From: Sulfurospirillum sp. UBA1314
Lineage (GTDB): Bacteria; Campylobacterota; Campylobacteria; Campylobacterales; Sulfurospirillaceae
Assembly (NCBI GenBank): GCA_002307095.1
Contig: DBTO01000073.1
Location: 1 to 20,986 of the forward strand
Length of the DNA stretch: 20,986 bases
Direction of reading: 5' to 3'
Shown in pieces: positions 14,291 to 20,986 of this stretch. The notes below the pieces were generated by a model. It saw only the letters and a list, made by a program, of their open reading frames with translations. It was not told the origin of the DNA and did no database searches. Each line of letters begins with the position of its first letter. Position 1 is the stretch's first letter. A program made the translations under genes and the position numbers.

Positions 14291-15640
14291 TTAACAAAAG
14301 TCACTTAAAAACCGTTTTCGCGCATGTTCATGCCCAATGATCGGCTTTGGATACTCTGTGATGTCATGACTCATCAGATACGCTTCTTTGTGCAGACACG
14401 AGGCTGGAACGTCGCGAAGTTGTGGCAAAAAGCGTTTGATATAACCAGCTTCTTTGTCAAACTTCAACGACTGCGCATAAGGGTTAAAGATGCGAAAATA
14501 GGGCTGCGGATCGATGCCCGTTCCTGCGCACCATTGCCACGAAAGGATGTTCGCCGACACGTCATAATCCAAAAGATGCTTCGCAAAAAACGCCTCGCCC
14601 TTTTGCCACGGCAACATCAAATGCTTGGTAAAAAACGAACCGACCACCATGCGAGCGCGGTTGTGCATCAAGCCAGTTGTGAGTAGTTCCGTAACCGCAG
14701 CGTCAATCAATGGATAGCCCGTTTGAGCTCTACTAAAACGCTCATACGCTTCTTTGTCATTGGAAATGGGCGGCGAATATTTGTAATTTTCCCATGCAAG
14801 TTTGGGAAAATGAAAGAGCAAATAAGCATAAAACTCACGAAAAATCAGCTGTCTAAAAAAAGGCTCCGTGGCGTGACCTTGCTGTTTGAGCTTAACTAAA
14901 AAACGCACGATTTCACGAATGCAAAGTGTGCCAAACCGCAGATGAACGCTGAGATGCGACGTAGCATCTTCGTCTAAAAAATCGCGTTTTGCATCATACA
15001 AATCGACTTTACATGTAAAGAGTTCGAGCGCCTTTTCGGGGCTTAAAATGTTTACATGTAAAAGCTCAAACCCCATGCTTTCTAGCTTTACATGTAAAGG
15101 TTTTTTGTCCCCATCTTGAATGCACCAAAGTGTGCTGTAGTCGAAGTTTGCAAGACTTTGTTCGGCTTTTTTGTACTCTAATGCGTAAAATTGTGTGTAA
15201 AGTGCTTGGCAAGCACGGTAATAAGGGGTGAAAACAAGGTAAGGAGTGCCATCTTTTTTGAGGACTTCGTTTGGCTCAAAAAGGTAGCAGTCATTGAGTG
15301 CATAAAAGCTTAATTGCTCCGCAATTTTAGCATCACGCTCTTTGGCATACGCATCATAATCCACACTGGCGTAAACTTCATCAAAGCCGAGTCTTTTGAG
15401 ATAGGTAAACACTTCTAAAGGCGTGCCATAAAAGAGCGCAAGATCAAGCCCCATCGCTTTCAAATCGGCTTTGAGTTTAAGCACCTGCTCAAAAATAAAC
15501 GAGACTCTTTTGTCGTTTTTTTCAAGAGCATTTAGAATGTTCGTATCGAAAATAAAAATGGGTAAAACCTCACCCTCAATGGCTAACAGCATGGAGTCAG
15601 AAACTCGCAAATCGCGCCTAAACCAGAGGACTTTTTTCAT
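14291..15640 (-). CDS. phrB: DNA photolyase / cryptochrome family flavoprotein
   Basis: A 449-aa photolyase-family protein that uses light and FAD to repair UV photoproducts. The N-terminal antenna domain starts WFRRDLRVSDS. The C-terminal FAD domain has FREFYAYLL, TGYPLIDAAV, LMHNRARM, a tryptophan in LPWQKGE (E. coli W359), LSWQWCAGTG (W382) and PYFRIFNP. Differences from E. coli Phr: the substrate-contact stretch ELIW (E274, W277) is QLIF here, and the segment around W306 is 4 residues shorter with no obvious Trp, so a Tyr may end the electron chain. The start lies 2 bp after the DUF523-DUF1722 gene, an arrangement like the ybgA-phr neighbourhood of E. coli. Three palindrome copies sit within 89 bp of its coding sequence. 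Photolyase function is likely; the exact lesion type is less certain. Confidence 0.9.
   Translation of the reverse strand: MKKVLWFRRDLRVSDSMLLAIEGEVLPIFIFDTNILNALEKNDKRVSFIFEQVLKLKADLKAMGLDLALFYGTPLEVFTYLKRLGFDEVYASVDYDAYAKERDAKIAEQLSFYALNDCYLFEPNEVLKKDGTPYLVFTPYYRACQALYTQFYALEYKKAEQSLANFDYSTLWCIQDGDKKPLHVKLESMGFELLHVNILSPEKALELFTCKVDLYDAKRDFLDEDATSHLSVHLRFGTLCIREIVRFLVKLKQQGHATEPFFRQLIFREFYAYLLFHFPKLAWENYKYSPPISNDKEAYERFSRAQTGYPLIDAAVTELLTTGLMHNRARMVVGSFFTKHLMLPWQKGEAFFAKHLLDYDVSANILSWQWCAGTGIDPQPYFRIFNPYAQSLKFDKEAGYIKRFLPQLRDVPASCLHKEAYLMSHDITEYPKPIIGHEHARKRFLSDFC
15009..15097. repeat. Cluster of three TTACATGTAA palindromes (copies 10-12)
   Basis: Exact copies at 15009-15018, 15052-15061 and 15088-15097, all inside the photolyase gene. 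They encode FTCK, LHVN and LHVK respectively, in a poorly conserved linker between the antenna and FAD domains. Centre-to-centre distances are 43 and 36 bp. This is the densest cluster in the window. Confidence 0.9.
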
Positions 15641-15642
15641 GC

Positions 15643-16590
15643 TTATTTGCCTTCTTGAATGGTGGAACGCAGTGCCAAATCTTTAGGGTAAGGGTTTAAA
15701 AATTTCTGTCCCAAGAGGTAATGTATCTCATACTTTTTCGCTAAAAATTCAATGGTGCTCATCACCGCAATCAGCGGAATGATCTCGTCACGAAACTCCT
15801 CAATTTGCAGATGCAACGCTTGCTTTTCGCCACTGCTCAGCTCTTTTTTGAAAAAGCCGACCATATGTTGAAGCACATTCACCGTTTTCCCAATCGTCCC
15901 TTTGCAGGCAATCGTTTTTTTGAAAAGCGTGAGGTATTCGTGTGTGATCTCTTGCAAACTTTGTTTATCATGATTGGCAACGATTTTACCTAAAAGGCGG
16001 TAGTTCGTCTCATGTTTACTTTGAAGCAGAAACTTATACGCGGTGTGAAATGCCACAAGCTCTTGCATGGTTTTTATGTTTTTGTGAAGAAGCATGGCAT
16101 CCTCATACGCAAAGAGCTGCATCACAAAGTTTTCTCTCAGCCAAGGGTCAATCAAACGCGCTTCTTCCTCGATGGGAAAATCCACAAAATGTTCTTTACA
16201 TGTAAGCGCAAAAAGCCCATCTTTTTTCCCTTCACTCATCGCACTATTATAATATTTGGTACTCCCAAGCCCACAACTGGGCGATTTTGATTTCAAGATA
16301 ATGCCGCAAATTTCTTCGTTTTTTATTTTTTCCAATTCATGCGCTATCGCCTCATTCATGGCTTGTGTAACATCATTTTTTGAAAAGACGGTAATCACTT
16401 TTTTATGCTCATTTTCAAGCACAATGCGTATGGTCTCGCGTGGCGTTCCAAAGGCTAAATGCTCAGGACAAAAAGCGATAAACGAAGCGTACTTGCCAAG
16501 TTTGTCGGTAATAAAACGATCCCGTTGCCCCGTTTTATCGTAACGTATTGGCTCACCCAGCAGACAAGCTGAAACAGCAATATTGAGCAT
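15643..16590 (-). CDS. DUF523-DUF1722 two-domain protein (TudS-like plus YbgA-like)
   Basis: A 315-aa protein with two domains. Residues 1 to about 150 are DUF523: SACLLGEPIRYD with C9, FCPEH with C41 and SPSCGLG with C106. Three cysteines in these positions bind the 4Fe-4S cluster of the thiouracil desulfurase TudS, a DUF523 protein, so an iron-sulfur desulfurase-type role is possible. Residues about 180-310 are DUF1722, the YbgA domain (FHTAYKFLLQSKHETNYRLLGK). E. coli has a DUF1722-only YbgA next to phr. Here the photolyase gene follows after 2 bp, supporting a shared repair or nucleobase-salvage role. ATG 16588-16590 has AAGGAA upstream. A TATAAT at 16618-16623 is a candidate -10. The precise substrate is unknown. 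Confidence 0.85.
   Translation of the reverse strand: MLNIAVSACLLGEPIRYDKTGQRDRFITDKLGKYASFIAFCPEHLAFGTPRETIRIVLENEHKKVITVFSKNDVTQAMNEAIAHELEKIKNEEICGIILKSKSPSCGLGSTKYYNSAMSEGKKDGLFALTCKEHFVDFPIEEEARLIDPWLRENFVMQLFAYEDAMLLHKNIKTMQELVAFHTAYKFLLQSKHETNYRLLGKIVANHDKQSLQEITHEYLTLFKKTIACKGTIGKTVNVLQHMVGFFKKELSSGEKQALHLQIEEFRDEIIPLIAVMSTIEFLAKKYEIHYLLGQKFLNPYPKDLALRSTIQEGK
16196..16205. repeat. TTACATGTAA palindrome, copy 13
   Basis: Inside the DUF523-DUF1722 gene, read as LTCK. It is the last exact copy; none occurs in the remaining 4.8 kb. Confidence 0.85.
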
Positions 16591-16617
16591 GACGTTCCTT
16601 TGAAAAAAGCTTTGTCT

Positions 16618-16623
16618 ATTATA
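16618..16623 (-). promoter_or_regulatory. Candidate -10 box for the DUF523-DUF1722/photolyase operon
   Basis: TATAAT on the minus strand, 28-33 bp before the start codon. A small perfect hairpin, CCTTTT-GAT-AAAAGG (16630-16644), lies just upstream. No clear -35. Confidence 0.45.
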
Positions 16624-16696
16624 GCCACTCCTTTTGATAAAAGGCTTATTGGGAATGTGTTAAACTATGCGAATTTATAGAGCGTAGGATTTTTTA

Positions 16697-16789
16697 ATGA
16701 ACTTTGGATACTTATACAATCTCAATGTATTAATAATAAATCTAACTTTCTATAATTGTCATGAAGGCGTAGTATGCAAAATTTCATAA
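16697..16789 (+). CDS. Possible 30-codon leader ORF overlapping the NACHT-like gene start
   Basis: ATG 16697 opens a 30-codon frame (MNFGYLYNLNVLIINLTFYN onward) that ends at TAA 16787-16789, overlapping the first 16 bp of the large gene in another frame. AGGA at 16686-16689 gives it a plausible Shine-Dalgarno at 7 nt. The peptide is hydrophobic. It may be a translated leader that influences expression of the large gene, or chance in AT-rich DNA. Confidence 0.25.
   Translation: MNFGYLYNLNVLIINLTFYNCHEGVVCKIS
16751..16767 (+). promoter_or_regulatory. Candidate -10 and Shine-Dalgarno of the NACHT-like gene
   Basis: TATAAT at 16751-16756 lies only 17 bp before ATG 16774, which would leave a leader of about 10 nt. 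AAGG at 16764-16767 is the Shine-Dalgarno, 6 nt from the ATG. A more distant start from TTGGAT (16704-16709) and TATTAA (16728-16733) is an alternative. Confidence 0.4.
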
Positions 16790-19700
16790 GTAGAAAATTT
16801 CAAGATATTGAAACTCGTGAGATTGTTCCCTTTGATGCTTTATTGAACAATAATCTGTCAGTGATACTCGGTGAACCTGCTTCTGGCAAAACTGAGCAAT
16901 TAAAGCAGTTTCAAAAAGAAAAGAGTGATGAAGTTCATTTTATGCCACTTGTCAATCTTGGACTACAAGACCAAGCTACATTAGAAAATAAAAAATATGT
17001 ACTGTTAGATTCCATAGATGAAACTTTAAGATCAATGGACTATAAAAATTACAAACAATTACAAGAAAAAATAAATCAGTATATCGAAAGTTGTAAAAAT
17101 CAAAATCCTCATATAAAATTTATACTTACATGCAGACAATTCGAATGGAATGAGTATTTTCAAGAGACGCTTAAATCTTTAGATAAAACACTCAAAGTTT
17201 ATCAAATAGAAGATTTAACAAATGAAGAAATTAATATTTTGTTAGCTCAAAAAGAAATAAATACCGATGAATTTTGGCACTTTATTTCAGAAAATTATTT
17301 GGAATTTCTACTTAAAAATATTCTTGTAATTTTAAGTATTATTGATAATTACGGCACTTATAAACATGAAAAACTGAGCTATATTGATATTTATACCTAT
17401 CTTGTTAAAGATTACCTTTCTGTAAAAGGCAGAGATAGAGAACCCATTTCTGAAAACTCTTTAACTAAACTTTTTAATATAGCTTCTTCGTTAGCTACGT
17501 ATATGTTGCTTAATAGAAAGCCATCAGTATCTTTCCAAAATTCTAGTAGATTAGCAGATGAATTGTATAAAATTGACAATCAAGTCATCAAGATGGATGA
17601 TTTAAAAGTTATTTTAGGCACTTCCTTGTTTAGAAAAGAAGGGGAATTTTTTAGTTTTTTTCATCCATCTGTTCAAGAATTTTTAATGGCTTATTTTATC
17701 AATGAGAAGAAACTTGATATAAAAACCATTAAAGAACTCTTTTCACATGAATTGAGATTTTATAAAGAGTTTGAAGAGGTAATTATTTATTTAACGAATC
17801 TTAATGATGCTTTATTTGATGAATTTGTACGATTTGACCCATTTATTTTTAAAAGACACCCTATGTTATCTCAAGAGCAACAAGAAAAACTTTTAAATTC
17901 AATGCTATATAAACTTAAAAATGACAAATCTATGGTTTGGGGTAGATGGCATGATTTTGAAGGTACGACTTTAGTAAAATTTGATACATTAAATCTACCC
18001 AGTTTGATACAAAAAAATATAAAATCCTCAAATATTGATAACGTTGTATTTGCCTATTTGATGGCTCTTCTTGAATACAATTATTCAAGAGAATTAGAAG
18101 ATTTAATTTTTAAATATCTTGAAGATTATTCAAACATTGATCCATCAAATCATGAAGAATACGATGCAATATCTCATAGTAAATTTGAGGGTAATAAAAA
18201 ACTTAGAGAGTTAATTGAAAAAAATTTTATAGATAATTTTGCTTTTAATAAAAGACTTTTTGAATTTTCAAAAGAAAAAAACCTAATCAATAGCAACTCA
18301 GAGAAAATATCGGTGTTGGATTTTGAAACAATGCTTTTTGAATCGTTGTATGGTATTAAATACGAAAATAGATACGGTAATGAAAAGCAAGCTAGATATA
18401 TTGATACAAAATTTAATTTTAATTCCTTGTTGGAGTTATTGGATGCAATTCCAAGCAGACAGTTACAATATATAGTTCCTTATCTAAAACCTGAAGATTC
18501 ATTGAAATGGTTTGAACATATTAAAGGAAAAGGAAAACGAGAAAAATATTTTATTAATTGTTGGTGTCTTTATGCCGTATTGCTTCATAATCATTCAAAA
18601 AGTGTTATTCAGCAGGTTTTTGAATTTTTAAAAACACATTCTGTGCATGTTGCAACAGATATAAATAAAATGCCTTTTGATTTCGAAAGTATTGCCAATA
18701 ATTTTTGGGAAGTGTATTTTTCATCCCAGTCGGACAGGTTTTTTCTTATTGATGGTTTGTTGCGATTATTAAGAATTTCATTTGAAGATATAAAAAAAAT
18801 TGTTCCAAAATATCCAATAGAAAATCATATTGATTACTACATATGGCTAAGATTGAATCAAGATATAGAAAATTATTTAATGGAAAATAAAGTTTTTAAA
18901 GAACATATGAATATTCGATGGGAAGCGCAAAAACGACAACAAGAAGAATGGGACAAAGAGCTTAGTGAAGAGTTAGCAAACTCAGAAGATTATCAACAAA
19001 GAATTCAGCAAGAGGCAAACTATAAAAAAATTTGTGAAGATAGTTTAAAAGCTTTAGCGACAAAAAAAGACTTCTATAATGTTTTTATATGTGAAGAAAT
19101 TTTTGAAGAAGAAAATAAAGGTAAGTTACTTGAGCTATTGACACGTGAACAACATGAAAAATTGCTTGATTTTATAAAAAATGATTTTATAAAAGATCAG
19201 ACGTATAAAAAAATCAAAGACAGTGTAAATGCAAATAGTTATAATGTTTTTCCTACGGCGCGATATATTTATTTATTTGAAAAGTGTGATAATGAGACAA
19301 TTACCAACTTGATTCAGACTAAAGAGGATTTTGAAAAAATATTTTTTCATACTTTTAGATTTCACAAGATGGAAGAAAAGTATTTTATTTTCTTAGCAAA
19401 TGAATATTTTGATTATTTTGTTGAGTCTTTGCACGAGTTGATTAATCTATCGCTTGAACAAAGTCAAAATCAAGACGTAGCTTCTTTACATGAGTGCAGA
19501 GTAGTAATGCAGAAAATTGGAAAATTTAACAAAAATAGTCTGTTAAACATAATAAACTACTTTTTGAGTTTAGACAAAAATATCTTTAAATCTATCAAAG
19601 AAGAATCTAAAGTAGAAGAGATATTAAAAATTATCTCATTGGATAAACAGAATTATGATTTTATAGATAAGCTAAAAAACACTGATAGCAATAGGTCATC

Positions 19701-20742
19701 ATTATATTTACAATCTTTGCTTCAAATTGATGCTAAAAAAGCCTTAGATAGTTTTTTTTCAGAATATCAAAAAGTGCCATCAAAGATAAAATTTTATAAA
19801 TTGAAACGCTTTTTTCGTATTATAAAAAGCGATGAAGAGAAAAAAAATCGTTATGACAAACCATCTATTAACCCGCTGAAAATCCAACTTTTTATAGAGA
19901 TAATTTCAGCTCTAAAAAAGATTAAAAGTATTGAATTATTAGAAGAGCGATATATTTTAATCATCATCAATGACTACTATCAGCTTTTTTATGAGTATGA
20001 AGGGCATACGGGTTCATACTCTCCCGATAGATATGATGGTATGTATGAGTATATTAGTTATTTATGGAATAGTTTGGGTGCTGATAGCTCTCATATAGGA
20101 TTACTTCAAAAGTTATCAAAAAGCAAATGTAAAAACTTAGCTACTCGTGCTAAACATCATTTAAATGAAGCCTATAATCATCAAAACAAGGATAGATGTC
20201 ATGCCAACATATATTATAAAAAGATATTTGATAAGGAAAATATTGTGGATATTTCAAAAATAACAAAACTTAAAAATAAATGGGGAGAATTAACAATGCC
20301 TGAAAAACTAGGAGCTATAGGTTCTATTTCATCAATAATTGGTCTAGTATTATATTTTATGCCAACGAGCTCAACGTCTGATACCATCAATGCCACCAAC
20401 AACACTCAAAGTCAAATTATTCAAAACAATCATGGGAATGTAACGATTAATATAGATAACTCAAAGAATGAAACAACTAACAATTTGAAAATTGGTGATA
20501 ATATTAACGAATTACTCAGGGAAAATCAAAAAAATATTAGACAAGGCAATCATAATCAAGAAGAAAAGACAAAGTTAAATAGTGAAGCATTTATTTTAGG
20601 AAAATCAATAGAAATTAATAACCAAAATATGACGATTGCTGAAAAAAATAAAGAGTGCAAAAATCAAGCAAATATGGTCGTCAATTATATACAACATGAT
20701 TTAAATTTGATGAATCAAATTTGTGATGAAGTATTTAAATAA
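16774..20742 (+). CDS. Large NACHT-like STAND NTPase with C-terminal membrane anchor
   Basis: A 1322-aa protein. The NTPase is at the very N-terminus: Walker A GEPASGKT (33-40), Walker B KYVLLDSIDE (74-83, NACHT-style D..DE), and a sensor strand FILTCRQFEW with R121. HPSVQEFLMAYF (297-307) is the winged-helix end motif usual in NACHT proteins. Residues about 310-1170 are predominantly helical, without recognisable repeats, and include a charged coiled-coil-like stretch (about 712-760); this is the likely sensor. A single transmembrane helix (about 1179-1196) is followed by an Asn/Thr-rich segment with NNHGNVTINID and a helical tail. Known bacterial NACHT proteins are mostly anti-phage sensors with an N-terminal effector; this one has none, so membrane disruption by the C-terminus is a possible output (inference). 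Base composition is far more AT-rich than the neighbours, suggesting transfer. The family is not recognised beyond NACHT/STAND. Confidence 0.8.
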   Translation: MQNFISRKFQDIETREIVPFDALLNNNLSVILGEPASGKTEQLKQFQKEKSDEVHFMPLVNLGLQDQATLENKKYVLLDSIDETLRSMDYKNYKQLQEKINQYIESCKNQNPHIKFILTCRQFEWNEYFQETLKSLDKTLKVYQIEDLTNEEINILLAQKEINTDEFWHFISENYLEFLLKNILVILSIIDNYGTYKHEKLSYIDIYTYLVKDYLSVKGRDREPISENSLTKLFNIASSLATYMLLNRKPSVSFQNSSRLADELYKIDNQVIKMDDLKVILGTSLFRKEGEFFSFFHPSVQEFLMAYFINEKKLDIKTIKELFSHELRFYKEFEEVIIYLTNLNDALFDEFVRFDPFIFKRHPMLSQEQQEKLLNSMLYKLKNDKSMVWGRWHDFEGTTLVKFDTLNLPSLIQKNIKSSNIDNVVFAYLMALLEYNYSRELEDLIFKYLEDYSNIDPSNHEEYDAISHSKFEGNKKLRELIEKNFIDNFAFNKRLFEFSKEKNLINSNSEKISVLDFETMLFESLYGIKYENRYGNEKQARYIDTKFNFNSLLELLDAIPSRQLQYIVPYLKPEDSLKWFEHIKGKGKREKYFINCWCLYAVLLHNHSKSVIQQVFEFLKTHSVHVATDINKMPFDFESIANNFWEVYFSSQSDRFFLIDGLLRLLRISFEDIKKIVPKYPIENHIDYYIWLRLNQDIENYLMENKVFKEHMNIRWEAQKRQQEEWDKELSEELANSEDYQQRIQQEANYKKICEDSLKALATKKDFYNVFICEEIFEEENKGKLLELLTREQHEKLLDFIKNDFIKDQTYKKIKDSVNANSYNVFPTARYIYLFEKCDNETITNLIQTKEDFEKIFFHTFRFHKMEEKYFIFLANEYFDYFVESLHELINLSLEQSQNQDVASLHECRVVMQKIGKFNKNSLLNIINYFLSLDKNIFKSIKEESKVEEILKIISLDKQNYDFIDKLKNTDSNRSSLYLQSLLQIDAKKALDSFFSEYQKVPSKIKFYKLKRFFRIIKSDEEKKNRYDKPSINPLKIQLFIEIISALKKIKSIELLEERYILIIINDYYQLFYEYEGHTGSYSPDRYDGMYEYISYLWNSLGADSSHIGLLQKLSKSKCKNLATRAKHHLNEAYNHQNKDRCHANIYYKKIFDKENIVDISKITKLKNKWGELTMPEKLGAIGSISSIIGLVLYFMPTSSTSDTINATNNTQSQIIQNNHGNVTINIDNSKNETTNNLKIGDNINELLRENQKNIRQGNHNQEEKTKLNSEAFILGKSIEINNQNMTIAEKNKECKNQANMVVNYIQHDLNLMNQICDEVFK

Positions 20743-20757
20743 TGACAGGCAAATAAA

Positions 20758-20986
20758 ATGACCAACACCACATCAACATCAAATATCCTTATTTACCAAA
20801 GCGAAGATGGCAAAACAAAGATAGAAACAAGACTTGAAAATGAGACGGTTTGGCTTACGATTGAGCAAATGGCGGAGCTTTTTCAAAAAAGCCGTTCTAC
20901 CATTAATGAACATATTTTAAATATTTATGAAGAGGGTGAGTTAGACAAAGAAGTCAGCATGAGAAAAATCGGAAATTCCGATTTTT
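20758..20986 (+). CDS. RhuM family protein, N-terminal part (runs off the window)
   Basis: The first 76 codons of a gene cut by the window end. The sequence ILIYQSEDGKTKIETRLENE followed by TVWLTIEQMAELFQKS and HILNIYEEGELDKE is the N-terminal domain of the virulence RhuM family (first named from Salmonella), a DNA-binding-like domain often found in mobile or defence loci and sometimes within type I restriction-modification operons. ATG 20758 is 15 bp after the stop of the NACHT-like gene on the same strand, so co-transcription is likely. The Shine-Dalgarno is poor. The local base composition is less extreme than that of the preceding gene. Its biochemical role is not established. Confidence 0.85.
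   Translation, partial: MTNTTSTSNILIYQSEDGKTKIETRLENETVWLTIEQMAELFQKSRSTINEHILNIYEEGELDKEVSMRKIGNSDF

Noticed and set aside
14209..14304. N-terminal extension of the nitroreductase overlapping the photolyase gene
   Set aside because: The extension does not resemble nitroreductase, and AGGAGA sits before ATG 14208.
14324..14686. 120-codon plus-strand ORF opposite the photolyase gene
   Set aside because: Shadow of a strongly conserved gene; no start signal and no recognisable protein.
20742..20756. Tiny ATG frame overlapping the stop of the NACHT-like gene (TAATG)
   Set aside because: It encodes only four residues before TAA and is not a credible gene.
1..20986. CRISPR array, tRNA, rRNA, insertion sequence
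   Set aside because: No regularly spaced direct repeats, no cloverleaf or rRNA sequence recognised, and no transposase or terminal inverted repeats seen.

Overview
The window reads as a Campylobacterota (Epsilonproteobacteria) chromosome, most likely Sulfurospirillum or a close relative. Reasons: MotA and MotB resemble the Helicobacter/Campylobacter versions, a TetR gene lies directly in front of a CmeABC-like efflux operon as in Campylobacter, a nitroreductase has the size and motifs of RdxA, and A/T-rich Shine-Dalgarno and -10 elements are common. The genus call is inference; no rRNA or tRNA is present to settle it.

Layout. 1-900: the end of an unidentified upstream gene, then a phnP-like metallo-hydrolase (+). 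904-3073 (-): an ABC-F ATPase followed by a very acidic small protein. 3211-4787 (-): motA-motB flagellar stator genes. 4975-11453 (+): tetR (cmeR-like), a consensus sigma70 promoter carrying a 21-bp palindromic operator, and the cmeABC-like tripartite efflux operon, closed by a strong hairpin. 11520-13483 (-): a radical SAM / DUF4130 pair predicted to act in DNA metabolism. 13579-14208 (-): an NfsB/RdxA-type nitroreductase. 14291-16590 (-): a DUF523-DUF1722 protein followed, 2 bp apart, by a DNA photolyase. 16774-20742 (+): a 1322-aa NACHT-like STAND NTPase with a C-terminal membrane segment, followed by the start of a RhuM-family gene. This last stretch is much more AT-rich than the rest and looks like a horizontally acquired defence-type insert.

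How the genes work together. TetR, operator and efflux genes form a self-contained drug/bile-type export module. The radical SAM pair, DUF523-DUF1722 protein and photolyase give this stretch a DNA/nucleobase-repair flavour. The right end is the best candidate for an undescribed system: a NACHT-type switch protein whose NTPase is at the extreme N-terminus, with a long helical middle and a C-terminal transmembrane anchor plus Asn-rich tail.

A second pattern overlays the core genes. The 10-bp palindrome TTACATGTAA occurs 13 times between 35 and 16205, in intergenic and coding DNA alike, and never in the AT-rich right end. Base composition alone predicts well under one occurrence in the whole window. 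It looks like a genome-wide architectural, uptake or protein-binding motif that tags native DNA.
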